Below are positions 54,898 to 64,000 of a stretch of DNA of 64,000 nt, one piece after another. The stretch comes from Cryptomeria japonica. Its lineage: Eukaryota; Streptophyta; Pinopsida; Cupressales; Cupressaceae. The stretch covers positions 478,050,900 through 478,114,899 of the forward strand of contig NC_081406.1 in the NCBI RefSeq assembly GCF_030272615.1, given 5' to 3'. The notes under the pieces were generated by a model. It did not search any database. It worked only from the letters and a program-made list of their open reading frames with translations, and was not told the origin of the DNA. Made by a program: the position numbers and the translations under genes. The stretch's first letter is position 1; each line of letters begins with the position of its first letter.

Positions 54898-56192
54898 TGT
54901 AGACACCTAAAAGCAATTATTTTTAATTACTTTTAATTCCTCACATAATTAATTAATTAATTATGTTAATTCAAATTCTCCTCAATATTAATTAAATATA
55001 ATTAATATTGTCACTATAGTATGTGACTGATTTATTTAATAAATCAATCCCTTTCTTTATTCTTCTAAAAAGATTAAATCCTCACAAATCATCCTCTTGG
55101 CTAATTAATTTCAATTAATTAGTTAACCCACATGCTTCCTACAAACCATCTTAATTTATCATTAACCTAATAAAGTCTTCTAGAAACCCCCTAAACTCAC
55201 TTAACCTTATTCTTCTAATTTTTAATTCCCTCCACTCATTCTCTCTCCTAGTCAAATCCTCCTACAAACCCTAATCCCACCTAAAATTTCCTCTAATCCC
55301 CCTCCTAATGAGTTGCTAATGGCTAATCATCATGATTAGCCACAAAGTCAACTCTTTGTCCCTTCCATCCAACCACTAGCTTGTAATGCTCTTTTCCTAG
55401 GTGAATGTGAGATCTTCAAAATCTCACAATCCTCTAGGCATCTCCTCTCCCAAGGAATTTTTTATTCCTTTTTATTCCTCCAATCCCCATGATTATCCCT
55501 TTTTGGAGAATTTCAAATTCCTCCTCCCCATTCTTCAAGGAATGTCACATCCCTTGCTCCTCTCAAGGCACATTGGGAAGTCTTCCCAATGCACTTTTCT
55601 CTTCTCAAGGTACCTTGGGAAGTCTCCCCAATGTACCTTGAGGAGTGTGGAGACAAGAAATGCCTTTAAGGCATATCTCTTGGTCTCCACACCCTCTATT
55701 GGGCCTTGTGTGAGCTCATAAACAATCCTAGCCCTTCATCTTGAATCCATCCTAGCCATCCATTCTTCCTCTTCTCTTTCTATAAATTGAGGACTCCATC
55801 CCTCCATTCTTCATCTCCAAGTTCAGCAATCGTATGCTGCCCTTTTGAGCCTAGGAAAATCATTTTAGCATCCTTATCATGTCAAAATCATCCTACATTC
55901 ACACTTAATCATCTCATTTCTATCATCCTCCAAGATCCATCTCATTTGTGCACAATATTGGAGAGCCATCCACATCAAGCAAGCAAGAGGAGCACATCAA
56001 GTGGAGCATCATCCAAGGGCGCCTTCACTTCATCAAGCTCCATCCAAAGGAGAAGGTATAACGTTTGTGAGGTATATGCATTCTTATTCTTGTTTTAAGC
56101 ATTTCAAATTATGTCTTTGATTTCATATGATTATATGTTTGACTTGCATGCTTATTAACTAATCCACCTCACAAGTCTTTTTCCCCTCTTCA
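54898..56192 (+). repeat. Tat-3 5' LTR
   Basis: Starts TGTAGACACCTAAAAGC and ends CCCCTCTTCA, three bases before the primer site; about 1.3 kb. The U3 is rich in TTAATTAA. A TATA box (TATAAA) lies at 55,781-55,786. The first 15 bases equal those of the Tat-2 LTR. Confidence 0.88.
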
Positions 56193-56195
56193 TTC

Positions 56196-56214
56196 TGGCA
56201 CGCCCGGTGGGACC
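56196..56214 (+). promoter_or_regulatory. Tat-3 primer binding site
   Basis: TGGCACGCCCGGTGGGACC follows the LTR after three bases and begins with the TGG that pairs with the CCA end of a tRNA. The exact tRNA was not determined. Confidence 0.75.
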
Positions 56215-56595
56215 CGTGTCCCTAAGAACTAATGTTTTTTTAATGAGTTTTTGTTAGTTGTGAGACGCAGGTTCCAGAATAGCGCGACTATAGAAAAACA
56301 AAAAAATATTTAGCGGCTCTGTATTTCAGGGCGAGCGCTCTGCGCATTCTACCATCTCCTCCTCATTCTTCTTCTTCTTCTTCTATCTTCTGTTTCTTTT
56401 CTGTTTCTGTTTCTGTTTAATTTTAATAATTTGTCTGACCACAGGAATTAATTAAAAATTTTGTTTCTTTTCTATTTCTGCGTGATCCTCATTTCTGTTT
56501 CTTTTCTGTTCCTTTGCGATCCTCATATTTTTTTGTAAAAATTCAAATTTGAAATCTGCTCTGTTTAACTATAATCTGTCTGACCGCATGAAAGT

Positions 56596-56648
56596 GTGAA
56601 AGTAGGAGAGTATGCTCTTGTCTATCTAGACAATCAGAAATCCAGACC
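56596..56648 (+). repeat. 53-bp leader repeat, copy 1
   Basis: GTGAAAGTAGGAGAGTATGC and following bases, including GTCTATCTAGAC and ATCAGAAATCCAGACC. It recurs at 57,346-57,398. Confidence 0.85.
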
Positions 56649-57345
56649 TTTGACACTTTTCTATTCTGTTTAGCGCGACTGTCTGCTCTGTTAAATTTAG
56701 GAATTAAAAAAAAAAAAAAATTATTCTATTTTTTGCCATATCTTCTTTATCTTCACTCCATTTCCCTCCAAACTTCATTAGATCCCTCGCATTGCCATTT
56801 TTCACATTTCCTTCCTTGGGGGTCTTATCCCAAAATCCACTTTTTAAAGCCCAAAATCCCACATTCCTCTATTTTTAGGGTTTACCATAACTCCTTCCCC
56901 TTTTATCCAATCACCTCCAAATTTTCCCATATTGTCCATCTCCAACTTTTGCTTCTTTGTCCCTCTTGGACAAATTTTTCCATTCCTTCATCTCTCCTCC
57001 AAAATCCCCATTTTTTGTTTGCTTATCCCTTGGAAAGTAGCAAAAACCTAGTCAAACACCATTTACCCATCAAATTTTCCTCCAAATCCACATTTGTCAT
57101 TAGTAAAAAAGTTTTTATTCATGTTTTTCTACTTATTCCCAAAAATTCAAAAAAAATAAATTAATATTTTTGTCATTTTGTTGTCTTTTGCAGGATGCTT
57201 GTTGAAGACTCCATTTTTCAAACTACTAATCAAGTTATTTTGCAGGTTGCCTAAGAAATCCGACAAAGTGCATTTATTTAAGTTAGGCACCTAGATATTA
57301 ATTAAAATGGAATGAACCATTGTCTTATGTGTCTTTAAGAAAAGC

Positions 57346-57398
57346 GTAAAGATAGGAGAGTATGCTCTTGTCTAGCTAGACGATCAGAAATCTAGACC
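57346..57398 (+). repeat. 53-bp leader repeat, copy 2
   Basis: Second copy, with the perfect palindrome GTCTAGCTAGAC where copy 1 has one mismatch. The two copies lie 750 bp apart in the same orientation. Confidence 0.85.
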
Positions 57399-57759
57399 CT
57401 CCAACCTTTTTCTTGTTTGATTGCATGTTTACCTCTAGCGGGCCTTCCCTCCCAACTTGCTCTTTGAGAAGGTAAGAGGGGAACGACCCAAGTGAGTACA
57501 CCCGGACCTGGGGTTCCCAACTCACTATAATAAATAGGCCATTGACTACGAAAGGGTCAATGTTTGGGGCTATATGAGAGTTCACTCTCACATTGGGTGC
57601 TTAGTAGGATCCTAGCGATCTCAATCACGCTTGCATGACTACTAAGTTCTTGGTGCTTCATTGGGCTATAGGCCTCAATTGTGCTTGCGCAACTTCGAAG
57701 GGTAGCTCCTAACGGGAAGACTTACTAAACACCTTGTTCATAGTGGCCAAACACCTTCT

Positions 57760-57997
57760 AGTCATTGGTGCAAGAGGTTGGACCTCCGGAGCCACCCATA
57801 TTTTTACGGCCCGTAGTAGAGACACAAAGTTCGCCATGAGGATTTTTCATAGGAATTTATGCTTGGCTGCCCCGAGAAGTGAGTGTCATGGAGGGGAGCC
57901 AGTGGGGTCAAGCATCTAAGTGTCCGCTCTGGGTAAGCGTAGCTGGGAAACCGATTGGGATCCAATGACTATTGTCCTTGCCAGCCTTAAGAATGTT
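57760..57997 (+). other. Conserved Tat leader box (Tat-3 copy)
   Basis: Counterpart of the Tat-1 box at 8104-8350 (minus). The conserved core 57,820-57,945 contains ACAAAGTTCGCCATG, CCGAGAAGTGAGTG and GTCAAGCATCTAAGTGTCCG. The flanks (AGAGGTTGGACCTCC at the start, TTGCCAGCCTTAAGAAT at the end) also align. Confidence 0.75.
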
Positions 57998-58958
57998 GTA
58001 TATGAGCATGAGTGTCTTTGAGATAATATGCATTTGATCATTGTGTTTGCTTTGTTTGATACATATTTGCCAAGAGAAGAATAAAAACAAATCACTATCC
58101 CCAAACACTTTTTAAAAACATTTGTCAAGACACAAACAATTGTCCAAGTCATTACCCACACAAAGTTCAAAATTGTATCAAAACTCCGTCTGTCCCATGT
58201 TTCATAAGCCCAAGAGAGAAGCTAAGAGTCCATCCTCTCCATCAACATTCAATATTGTCCTTTGAAACACCAACTATCGTCCAAATCAGGGTGGTCGTGT
58301 CCCTTCATATAACTTGTCATTCGAATCTATCCTCCATTGAGTCATGTTCATGCCAAGAACAACCTAGTCATCAAGTTTCTTCTAAGCCATCACTATCATA
58401 CCTCCTCCATCAATCATCCTCAAATTTCCTAAGGACTTAGCACATTAAATCAATCTCCCACCGTTATCAAATCAATTATCAAAATTCAAATCCAATCTTC
58501 CTCTAATCCAATTTAACCTCGCATTAAGGTTACATGCCTTGTGAAATTCCATTTAGACCTCATCATTAATCAATTGGCTCTCATGCTTGAAGGGGAATCC
58601 TCTCCAAGTACCATTTGCCTAATCCTTTTGAGCTGATCAAGACTCTTAACTCATGTCTTTACTTTGCTTAGGGTCATTAGTCAACCCTTGGTATAGGAGA
58701 GGCTTTTTAATCATCATTCCAAGGTCTAAATTCTACACATCTTGGCCATCACCTTACTTGTGGTTGCATCCACCACCTAAAATCCTCATCCAAGGACTAA
58801 GGTGTCAAATCCTAATCAAATCCGAGCTCTAATCGAAGAACCATACCAATCAACGAAATCCCTTGTCATAAAAGAAAAAATCCAAAATTCCACAAATATC
58901 TTGCTAAGTCTTTTCATCACAAATTTCCCCCTCCAAACTTTTCCAAGGTTATTCGTGT

Positions 58959-60912
58959 ATGGTTACAACTCGATCCCAAAAGAGAAAGATGGTTGAACAA
59001 TAATAGGGCATGCCAGACATTAATGCCCTATATGAAGATCCCACACAAGATCCTACACAAAGTGGGCAACCTAGCAGTCAAGATCAAAGCCAAAATCTTA
59101 ACATGGTTAGCCAAGATGAACTCTCTCCGGAAGTGCAAACTTTCCTAGCGGATTCTTATAACCAAGAGATGATGGAAAACTTTATTCAACACAATCCTAC
59201 TGCACTTCTAAAAACTCTCCTTGAGAGTGGAGCTCAACTTCTGCTTGAATTTAATAGATCCACTCTCGCCCAACAACCATAAGAAGACCTCACTCCCACA
59301 CAAAGTGTTTCACCTATTATTCAAACTCAATCAATCGCATCCCCATCAATCATCCAAGCTCAATCAATGCCACTCGCGGCACCTCCCACCGTGGTCTCCA
59401 TCCCACCTTCTTCCTCCTTACCATCTATACCACTATCAAATATGATCTCATCTATCTCCAACACACTTCTATACCACCTCCTTCCATTCAACCACATATT
59501 TCTATTCCACAAACTTCCCTTCTTGCCAACAATGTCGCAAATTTCATCTGGACCGTACTCAATCCCATCACAATAGTTTGTGGATTGCAACCAACTATCA
59601 CACAAATCCCTACAACATCGGTCCTCACATCCCACATTCCCGCCTCCTCATCATATCAATACATTGGTGGTGGTGCACCTTATTTGGCCAACCAATTCTT
59701 GGGGCAAATACAATTCATCATTATCAAAGTCCACAACAAGACCTCATCAAGGAAATTCAAGACATGAAAAATATCATCAAGGACATGAAACAAAGGACTA
59801 ATAAAAGGAAAAATTACTCATTCGAGGAGTTTTGCCCCTGTCCTTATGACCCGTCTATATTAGTTGCACCCTATCCCCCGAGATTTGAGATCCCCAAATT
59901 CACCAAGTATGAAGGCAAAGGAGACCCCCGCAACCATGTCTGAGAATTCCACATCTTATGCGAAGAAGTCTCCTATAGTGACCTTTATCTTCGAAGACAC
60001 TTTCCCAAGAGTCTCACGGGAGACGCCCTAGCATGGTTCTCATCTCTACCGCGAGGTTCCATTGTCTCCTTTCCAGACTTATCAGAAAAAATTGTGGCCC
60101 ACTATGCTTACAACATGGTTAATGATGTTTATATGATGGACCTATGCAATACAAAACAAAGGCCCGGAGAAACCTTTGCAAATTTCCTACAAAGATGGCG
60201 ACATCTTATCAAAAAATTCTAGTGGGACATGCCAGAACAACATCAAATTGAGCTATTTCAAAAGAACTTGGTACCTGAACTTTCGAGACCCTTTATATCC
60301 CAATGTATCAAATCCTTCCAAAAATTGAATGATAAGGGCCTCGCCCTCGAACGTGTCTTGTTGGAGGAAGGAACATTGAAACATTACCAGAAGTCGACAC
60401 AAAGTTCTCCCTCTTATCATAACGACAAGCCAAGATTCTGGTCTAAAATAAAAAACGTGGTCAATGATGGTGTAACTGATGCAAAGCGGGTCCAAACCGT
60501 GGCCGCTCCCCCAAAATCCACCACCAATAATCATCAATTCAATATTCAAAACAATCAAAATCAATCCCAAAAACCTCACAACAATGTCTCAATCCAATGA
60601 CGACCACCCTGATCAAATAACCGGACTCCAAGAGACTTCACTCCTCTGGCTGAGCCTATTGAAATGGTGTTTCAAAAACTTGTCCAAGCAGGTGTAGTGG
60701 TTTTTCCAATCACTCTCCTGTTTGATCCCAATCAACCTAAACCAAGATGGTATAATGGAAATAAGTATTGTGAATACCATCGCATCAAGGGACATGATAC
60801 ACGAAAGTGTATGAAACTAAAGATCTACATACAAGATCTCATTGATAGAGGTGAGATTGAATTAGCAAATGCAAAACCTGGTAATAACAATGACAAACTC
60901 AAAATGTACTAG
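58959..60912 (+). pseudogene. gag: Tat-3 Gag
   Basis: The start at 58,959 (MVTTRSQKRKMVEQ) matches the Tat-1 Gag N-terminus. Two stops follow at once (59,001-59,006). The frame continues (ELSPEVQTFLADSYNQEMME) to about 59,576, where a frameshift leads to the Gag domain: EEFCPCPYDPSILVAPYPPR, KFTKYEGKGDPRNHV and, after a stop at 59,941, HFPKSLTGDALAWFSSLPRG and FANFLQRWRHL. The C-H-H-C knuckle YCEYHRIKGHDTRKC lies near 60,768-60,812. Further stops are at 60,220, 60,598, 60,610 and 60,910. Confidence 0.85.
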
Positions 60913-62622
60913 GAACCCTTCCCGAAGCATGATAAAGCAAAAGGCTCATCATCTAACGCAGTGGGCTATGACTACGCTAATCACATAACCGACTTTGATT
61001 TTTTAGTAGGTCACATTGAACCTGCAGACAATCATATCAATGTCATAACCATTCAAGGAGTTAATCCTCCTTCTTCCCAAAGCAGACCAAATCCTGCTAG
61101 GATAGTCATTCAGGGCGCCACGCCTTCCACCTCCCATTTCCAAAATGACTGCAATGTAACTACATGTCGAGGTAAAGTCACCATCCAAGGAGTCCCTCCC
61201 CCACCAAATCCACTGCCCATGTCTTCCACCCGTCGATATGACCTCCTGGACCAACTTGGGAAGACCCCCGCTCAGATCTCCATTTTGGAAGTTCTTAAAA
61301 CTTCCCTGGTCCATAAAGAAAATTTGGAACAAGCCTTTCTCGAATCACGCATTCCTGATAACATCAACGCCACCCAATTCCAAGCCCTCATTGGAAACCT
61401 TGCTGCCCAGCAACACCTGGTATTTACCTCCAAAGATGCTCTCGCAGATGAAGACCATAACAAACCTTTGCACATCAAAGCTCTTATCCACAAGCATAAG
61501 GTCAAACGTATCCTAATAGATGGTGCATCCGGGCTTAATCTATGTACATACAAATTAATAAAACAATTGGGACTTTCTGAGGATTTGATCGACACATCAG
61601 GAAGGATCACAATAAAGGCATATGATGATGCAGAAATAATTTCAAAGGGCATGATCACCTTACCTCTTCAAGTGGGCCCCATTACAATTGAAACCCCTTG
61701 CCAAGTACTAGATCTTGATCTCCCCTACAACATTCTCCTCGGGTGGCCATGGATTCATTCCTTGTAGGCCGTACCCTCCACCTATCACCAATGCATCAAA
61801 TTCCCCTTCAATGGAAGAGAGATAACTATCAAAAGTGATCCATAATCCTTCCAGTATTGCAAACTCCTAGAGGAAAACCATCCATATCATTGCCCATTAA
61901 ATAGACCCTCGCCAACGCCTCCATCTGACACATCAAATGTGGCCTCCACATCATCCCAACCAGATAATCAAATCAAGATCTTAGACAATGGCTATGGAGA
62001 ATACAAATTGGAGGACGTCTTATTAATAGGCAACCTCCCTCTCTCTCCTAAGTCATTTGGCAAACCAAAGGAGCTCAAAAAGGACCCAAAACCAATCATA
62101 CAATGCCAAAATACCACCTTCCAGTAATGGGGCCCACTTAATGAGGAGAGTATTGAAGAAGCAAATGTCTCTTCCTGGTTGTACCGGGAAGAGGATGATG
62201 AGCCAGTGAAACTACCCAATAAAATGTACCCAAAAGCACCTGCCATAGTTGAAAAAATGGGATACAAAGGATATAGCCTGGGACCAAAGGAACAAGGAAG
62301 AAAAGCACCCATAAATCCTATCTCTTACAGATACAACAGAGGCTTGGGGTACACCTCGGTGCCTAAGATTACTATCGCTGGTGCCCCTTCTAGTCCTTCT
62401 TCGGATATCAAAAGCGCTAATGAAGAGGAATTCCATGAAATGCCTTATAAATACGAGAAAGATATCTTCTTTGACACTTGCATCAATACCATCACCCCTG
62501 TAACCCCTCCCACTTCACATGAGCTACATCTTGTCTATCTTGAACTCATTGACTGGGGCCAATGAGACAAACCCACTTTAGATATCTGTGCCAATGATAA
62601 TGCTCTCATTGCTCTCCTGACG
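60913..62622 (+). pseudogene. pol: Tat-3 protease and G-patch-like segment
   Basis: Continues the gag frame. YDLLDQLGKTPAQISILEVL marks the Gag-protease border. The protease active-site block is RILIDGASGLNLCTYKLI (about 61,507-61,560), where Tat-1 has DGGAG. The ILLGWPWIHSL block ends in a TAG at 61,765. The segment EKMGYKGYSLGPKEQG and the distal NRGLGYTSVP (about 62,236-62,355) form a G-patch-like motif. Additional stops lie at 61,843, 62,125 and 62,563. An acidic linker follows. Confidence 0.82.
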
Positions 62623-64000
62623 ATGCAAAACCTGGAAGATTGTAACAGAATCGAGGGTATTCAACTACACGAAAAGGGATACTTTGTTAGTCAGGTCAAT
62701 GCCCTTAGCCACAAAAAAGATAATAAAAGGAAAAGACATGATTCCCTAGGTGAAAACCTCCCTGAGGCACCTTTGGATGAACAAAAAATAAAAACAAAGA
62801 GCGTATCCGAAAGTGAAAACTTGGAAAAGGTACCTGACGATGAGGGACTTGACCTCCCTACCATTGGTTACCTTCCACAGGACAAATCAAATTCGTTGAT
62901 AGAAGAAACATACAACATCAACATGGGCACCGAAGTCATTCTGAAAAATGTGCTCATTGCCAAATCCCTCACAGAAATAGAAAAACGAGACTTCATCAAC
63001 TTCCTTACAGAGGTAAAAATCAATTTTGCATGGTCCAATTCCGATATGCCATGGTTGGATCCTGCCTTGGTGGTTCACAATCTCACTGTCCGCCCAAACA
63101 CAAAACCTGTAAAACAAAAATTGCGCAAAATGCACCCACATATTGTACTCCTGGTCAAGGCGGAACTCCAAAAGATGGTAGACGCAGAATTTATCAAACC
63201 AGTAGACTACACTGAACGGGTCTCTAACATTGTACCTGTCAGCAAACCTGTCAGGGGCATCTGCATTTGCACAGATTTCTGAGATCTAAATAGAGCTTGT
63301 CCTAAAGATGATTTCCTGCTCCCCAATATAGACATGATTGTGGACCTTACAACAGGACATGAAATTCTATCACTAATGGATGGGTTTTCCAGATACAACC
63401 AAATCAGGATAGTAGATGAGGATTAGCATAAAACCGCATTCACAACACCATGGGGTACTTTTTGTTATCGGGTCATGCCTTTTGGTCTAAAAAATGTTGG
63501 AGCTACATACCAATGTGCCATGACAACAATTTTTCATGACCTCTTACACAAAATTATGGAGGACTATGTGGATGATCTACTAGGCAAATCTAAGACAAGA
63601 CAAGAACACATTCCCATTCTAAAGAAGATCTTTGAAAGATTAGAAAAATACAAGCTACGCCTGAATCCCAAAAAGTGTGTGTTTGGAGTCACATTGGGAA
63701 AATTATTAGGATTCATTATTTCCTGTAGAGGCATCGAGGTCGATCCTACAAAAGTAAAAGCTATCATGGAAATGCCTCCACCAAAAACTCTCAAACAACT
63801 ACGCAGTCTCCAGGGAAAACTCCAATCTGTTAGACGTTTTATTTCACAACTAGTAGATAAGTGCCATCCATTTGGACACCTCCTGCGCAAGGACACAAAA
63901 TTCAAATGGGACTGCTTATGTCAAAAGGCCTTTGAGAAATTAAAAGAATATCTAGCATCACCTCCAGTTTTGATGCCACCTACCCCTGGAAAACCCCTCA
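62623..64000 (+). pseudogene. pol: Tat-3 reverse transcriptase (cut by window edge)
   Basis: After a linker (SLTEIEKRDFINFLTEVKIN) come the RT blocks KPVKQKLRKMHP, KPVRGICICTDF with a TGA at 63,280, NRACPKDDF, LMDGFSRYNQI, a stop at 63,424, MPFGLKNVGATYQ and the catalytic EDYVDDLL near 63,557-63,580. The connection domain (NPKKCVFGVTLGKLLGFIIS, LRSLQGKLQSVRRFISQLVD) continues to the window end, so RNase H and integrase are outside. Sequence agreement with Tat-1 RT is high throughout. Confidence 0.88.

Larger units (their letters stand above)
56215..58958 (+). other. Tat-3 untranslated leader
   Basis: About 2.7 kb between the primer site and gag. It contains pyrimidine-rich stretches (56,340-56,560 and 56,730-57,060), two copies of a 53-bp repeat and the conserved Tat leader box. 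Short ATG frames occur (for example 56,733-57,164 and 58,255-58,440) but none has a recognisable product. Confidence 0.75.
54898..64000 (+). mobile_element. Tat-3: Ty3/Gypsy retrotransposon of Tat type, 5' part
   Basis: 5' LTR, primer site, long leader, gag, protease, G-patch-like segment and RT in plus orientation, running off the right window edge. It inserted into Cop-F integrase; the adjoining 5-mer is GGTAT (54,893-54,897). Protein and leader similarity link it to Tat-1, but the LTR and most of the leader differ. After one frameshift near 59,576 in gag, everything to the window end is in one frame with several stops. Confidence 0.9.

Noticed and set aside
56733-57164. 143-codon plus-strand frame in the Tat-3 leader
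   Set aside because: Composition is Pro/Ser/His-rich from pyrimidine tracts, there is no counterpart in Tat-1, and it lies between primer site and leader box.

Overview
The window looks like intergenic heterochromatin from a plant with a large genome. Almost every recognisable sequence is an LTR retrotransposon, older elements are split by younger ones, and CpG is scarce except in one short island. The initiator-tRNA-Met type primer sites of the Copia elements and the Tat-type Gypsy elements with two RNase H domains point to a seed plant. A conifer or other gymnosperm is plausible, but no host gene is visible that would settle it.

Layout. (1) 1-8.6 kb, minus strand: Tat-type Ty3/Gypsy element 'Tat-1' (gag, protease plus G-patch, RT, degenerate RNase H, second RNase H, integrase), cut by the left window edge. 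(2) 8.6-9.9 kb, plus strand: 3' untranslated region, polypurine tract and 3' LTR of another Gypsy element ('Tat-2'). (3) 9.9-15.1 kb, minus: Ty1/Copia 'Cop-B', broken inside RT by Tat-2. (4) 15.1-15.6 and 22.4-~26.2 kb, minus: pieces of older Gypsy sequence ('Gyp-H'), separated by the full-length plus-strand Copia 'Cop-A' (15.6-22.4 kb). (5) 26.9-29.8 kb, minus: 5' part of Copia 'Cop-D'. (6) 30.5-44.7 kb, plus: 'NA-E', a large LTR element with Copia-type ends. It encodes a coiled-coil/zinc-knuckle protein and a second long protein of unknown function, with no protease, RT or integrase. The full-length Copia 'Cop-C' (34.2-41.6 kb) sits inside its second ORF. (7) 44.7-49 kb: AT-rich sequence with no recognisable element apart from a CpG-retaining, promoter-like island near 46.3-46.6 kb. 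(8) 49-54.9 kb, minus: Copia 'Cop-F', split by 'Tri-LTR' (51,305-54,735), a non-coding LTR-internal-LTR-internal-LTR insertion. (9) 54.9 kb to the right edge, plus: Gypsy 'Tat-3', which interrupts Cop-F.

How the parts relate. Cop-A, Cop-B, Cop-C, Cop-F and the coding-but-RT-less NA-E share short cis elements: the primer site, the polypurine-tract context, a 16-nt U3 motif and, except Cop-F where that part is not visible, an R/U5 hairpin. This suggests NA-E and perhaps Tri-LTR were mobilised by enzymes from Cop-A/C-like elements. Tat-1 and Tat-3 share an untranslated leader box of about 240 nt although their coding sequences are well diverged. Tat-1, Cop-B and Cop-C keep one reading frame from gag to pol and are broken only by in-frame stops, many explicable as C-to-T changes. 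No copy in the window is intact. Element names are local labels.
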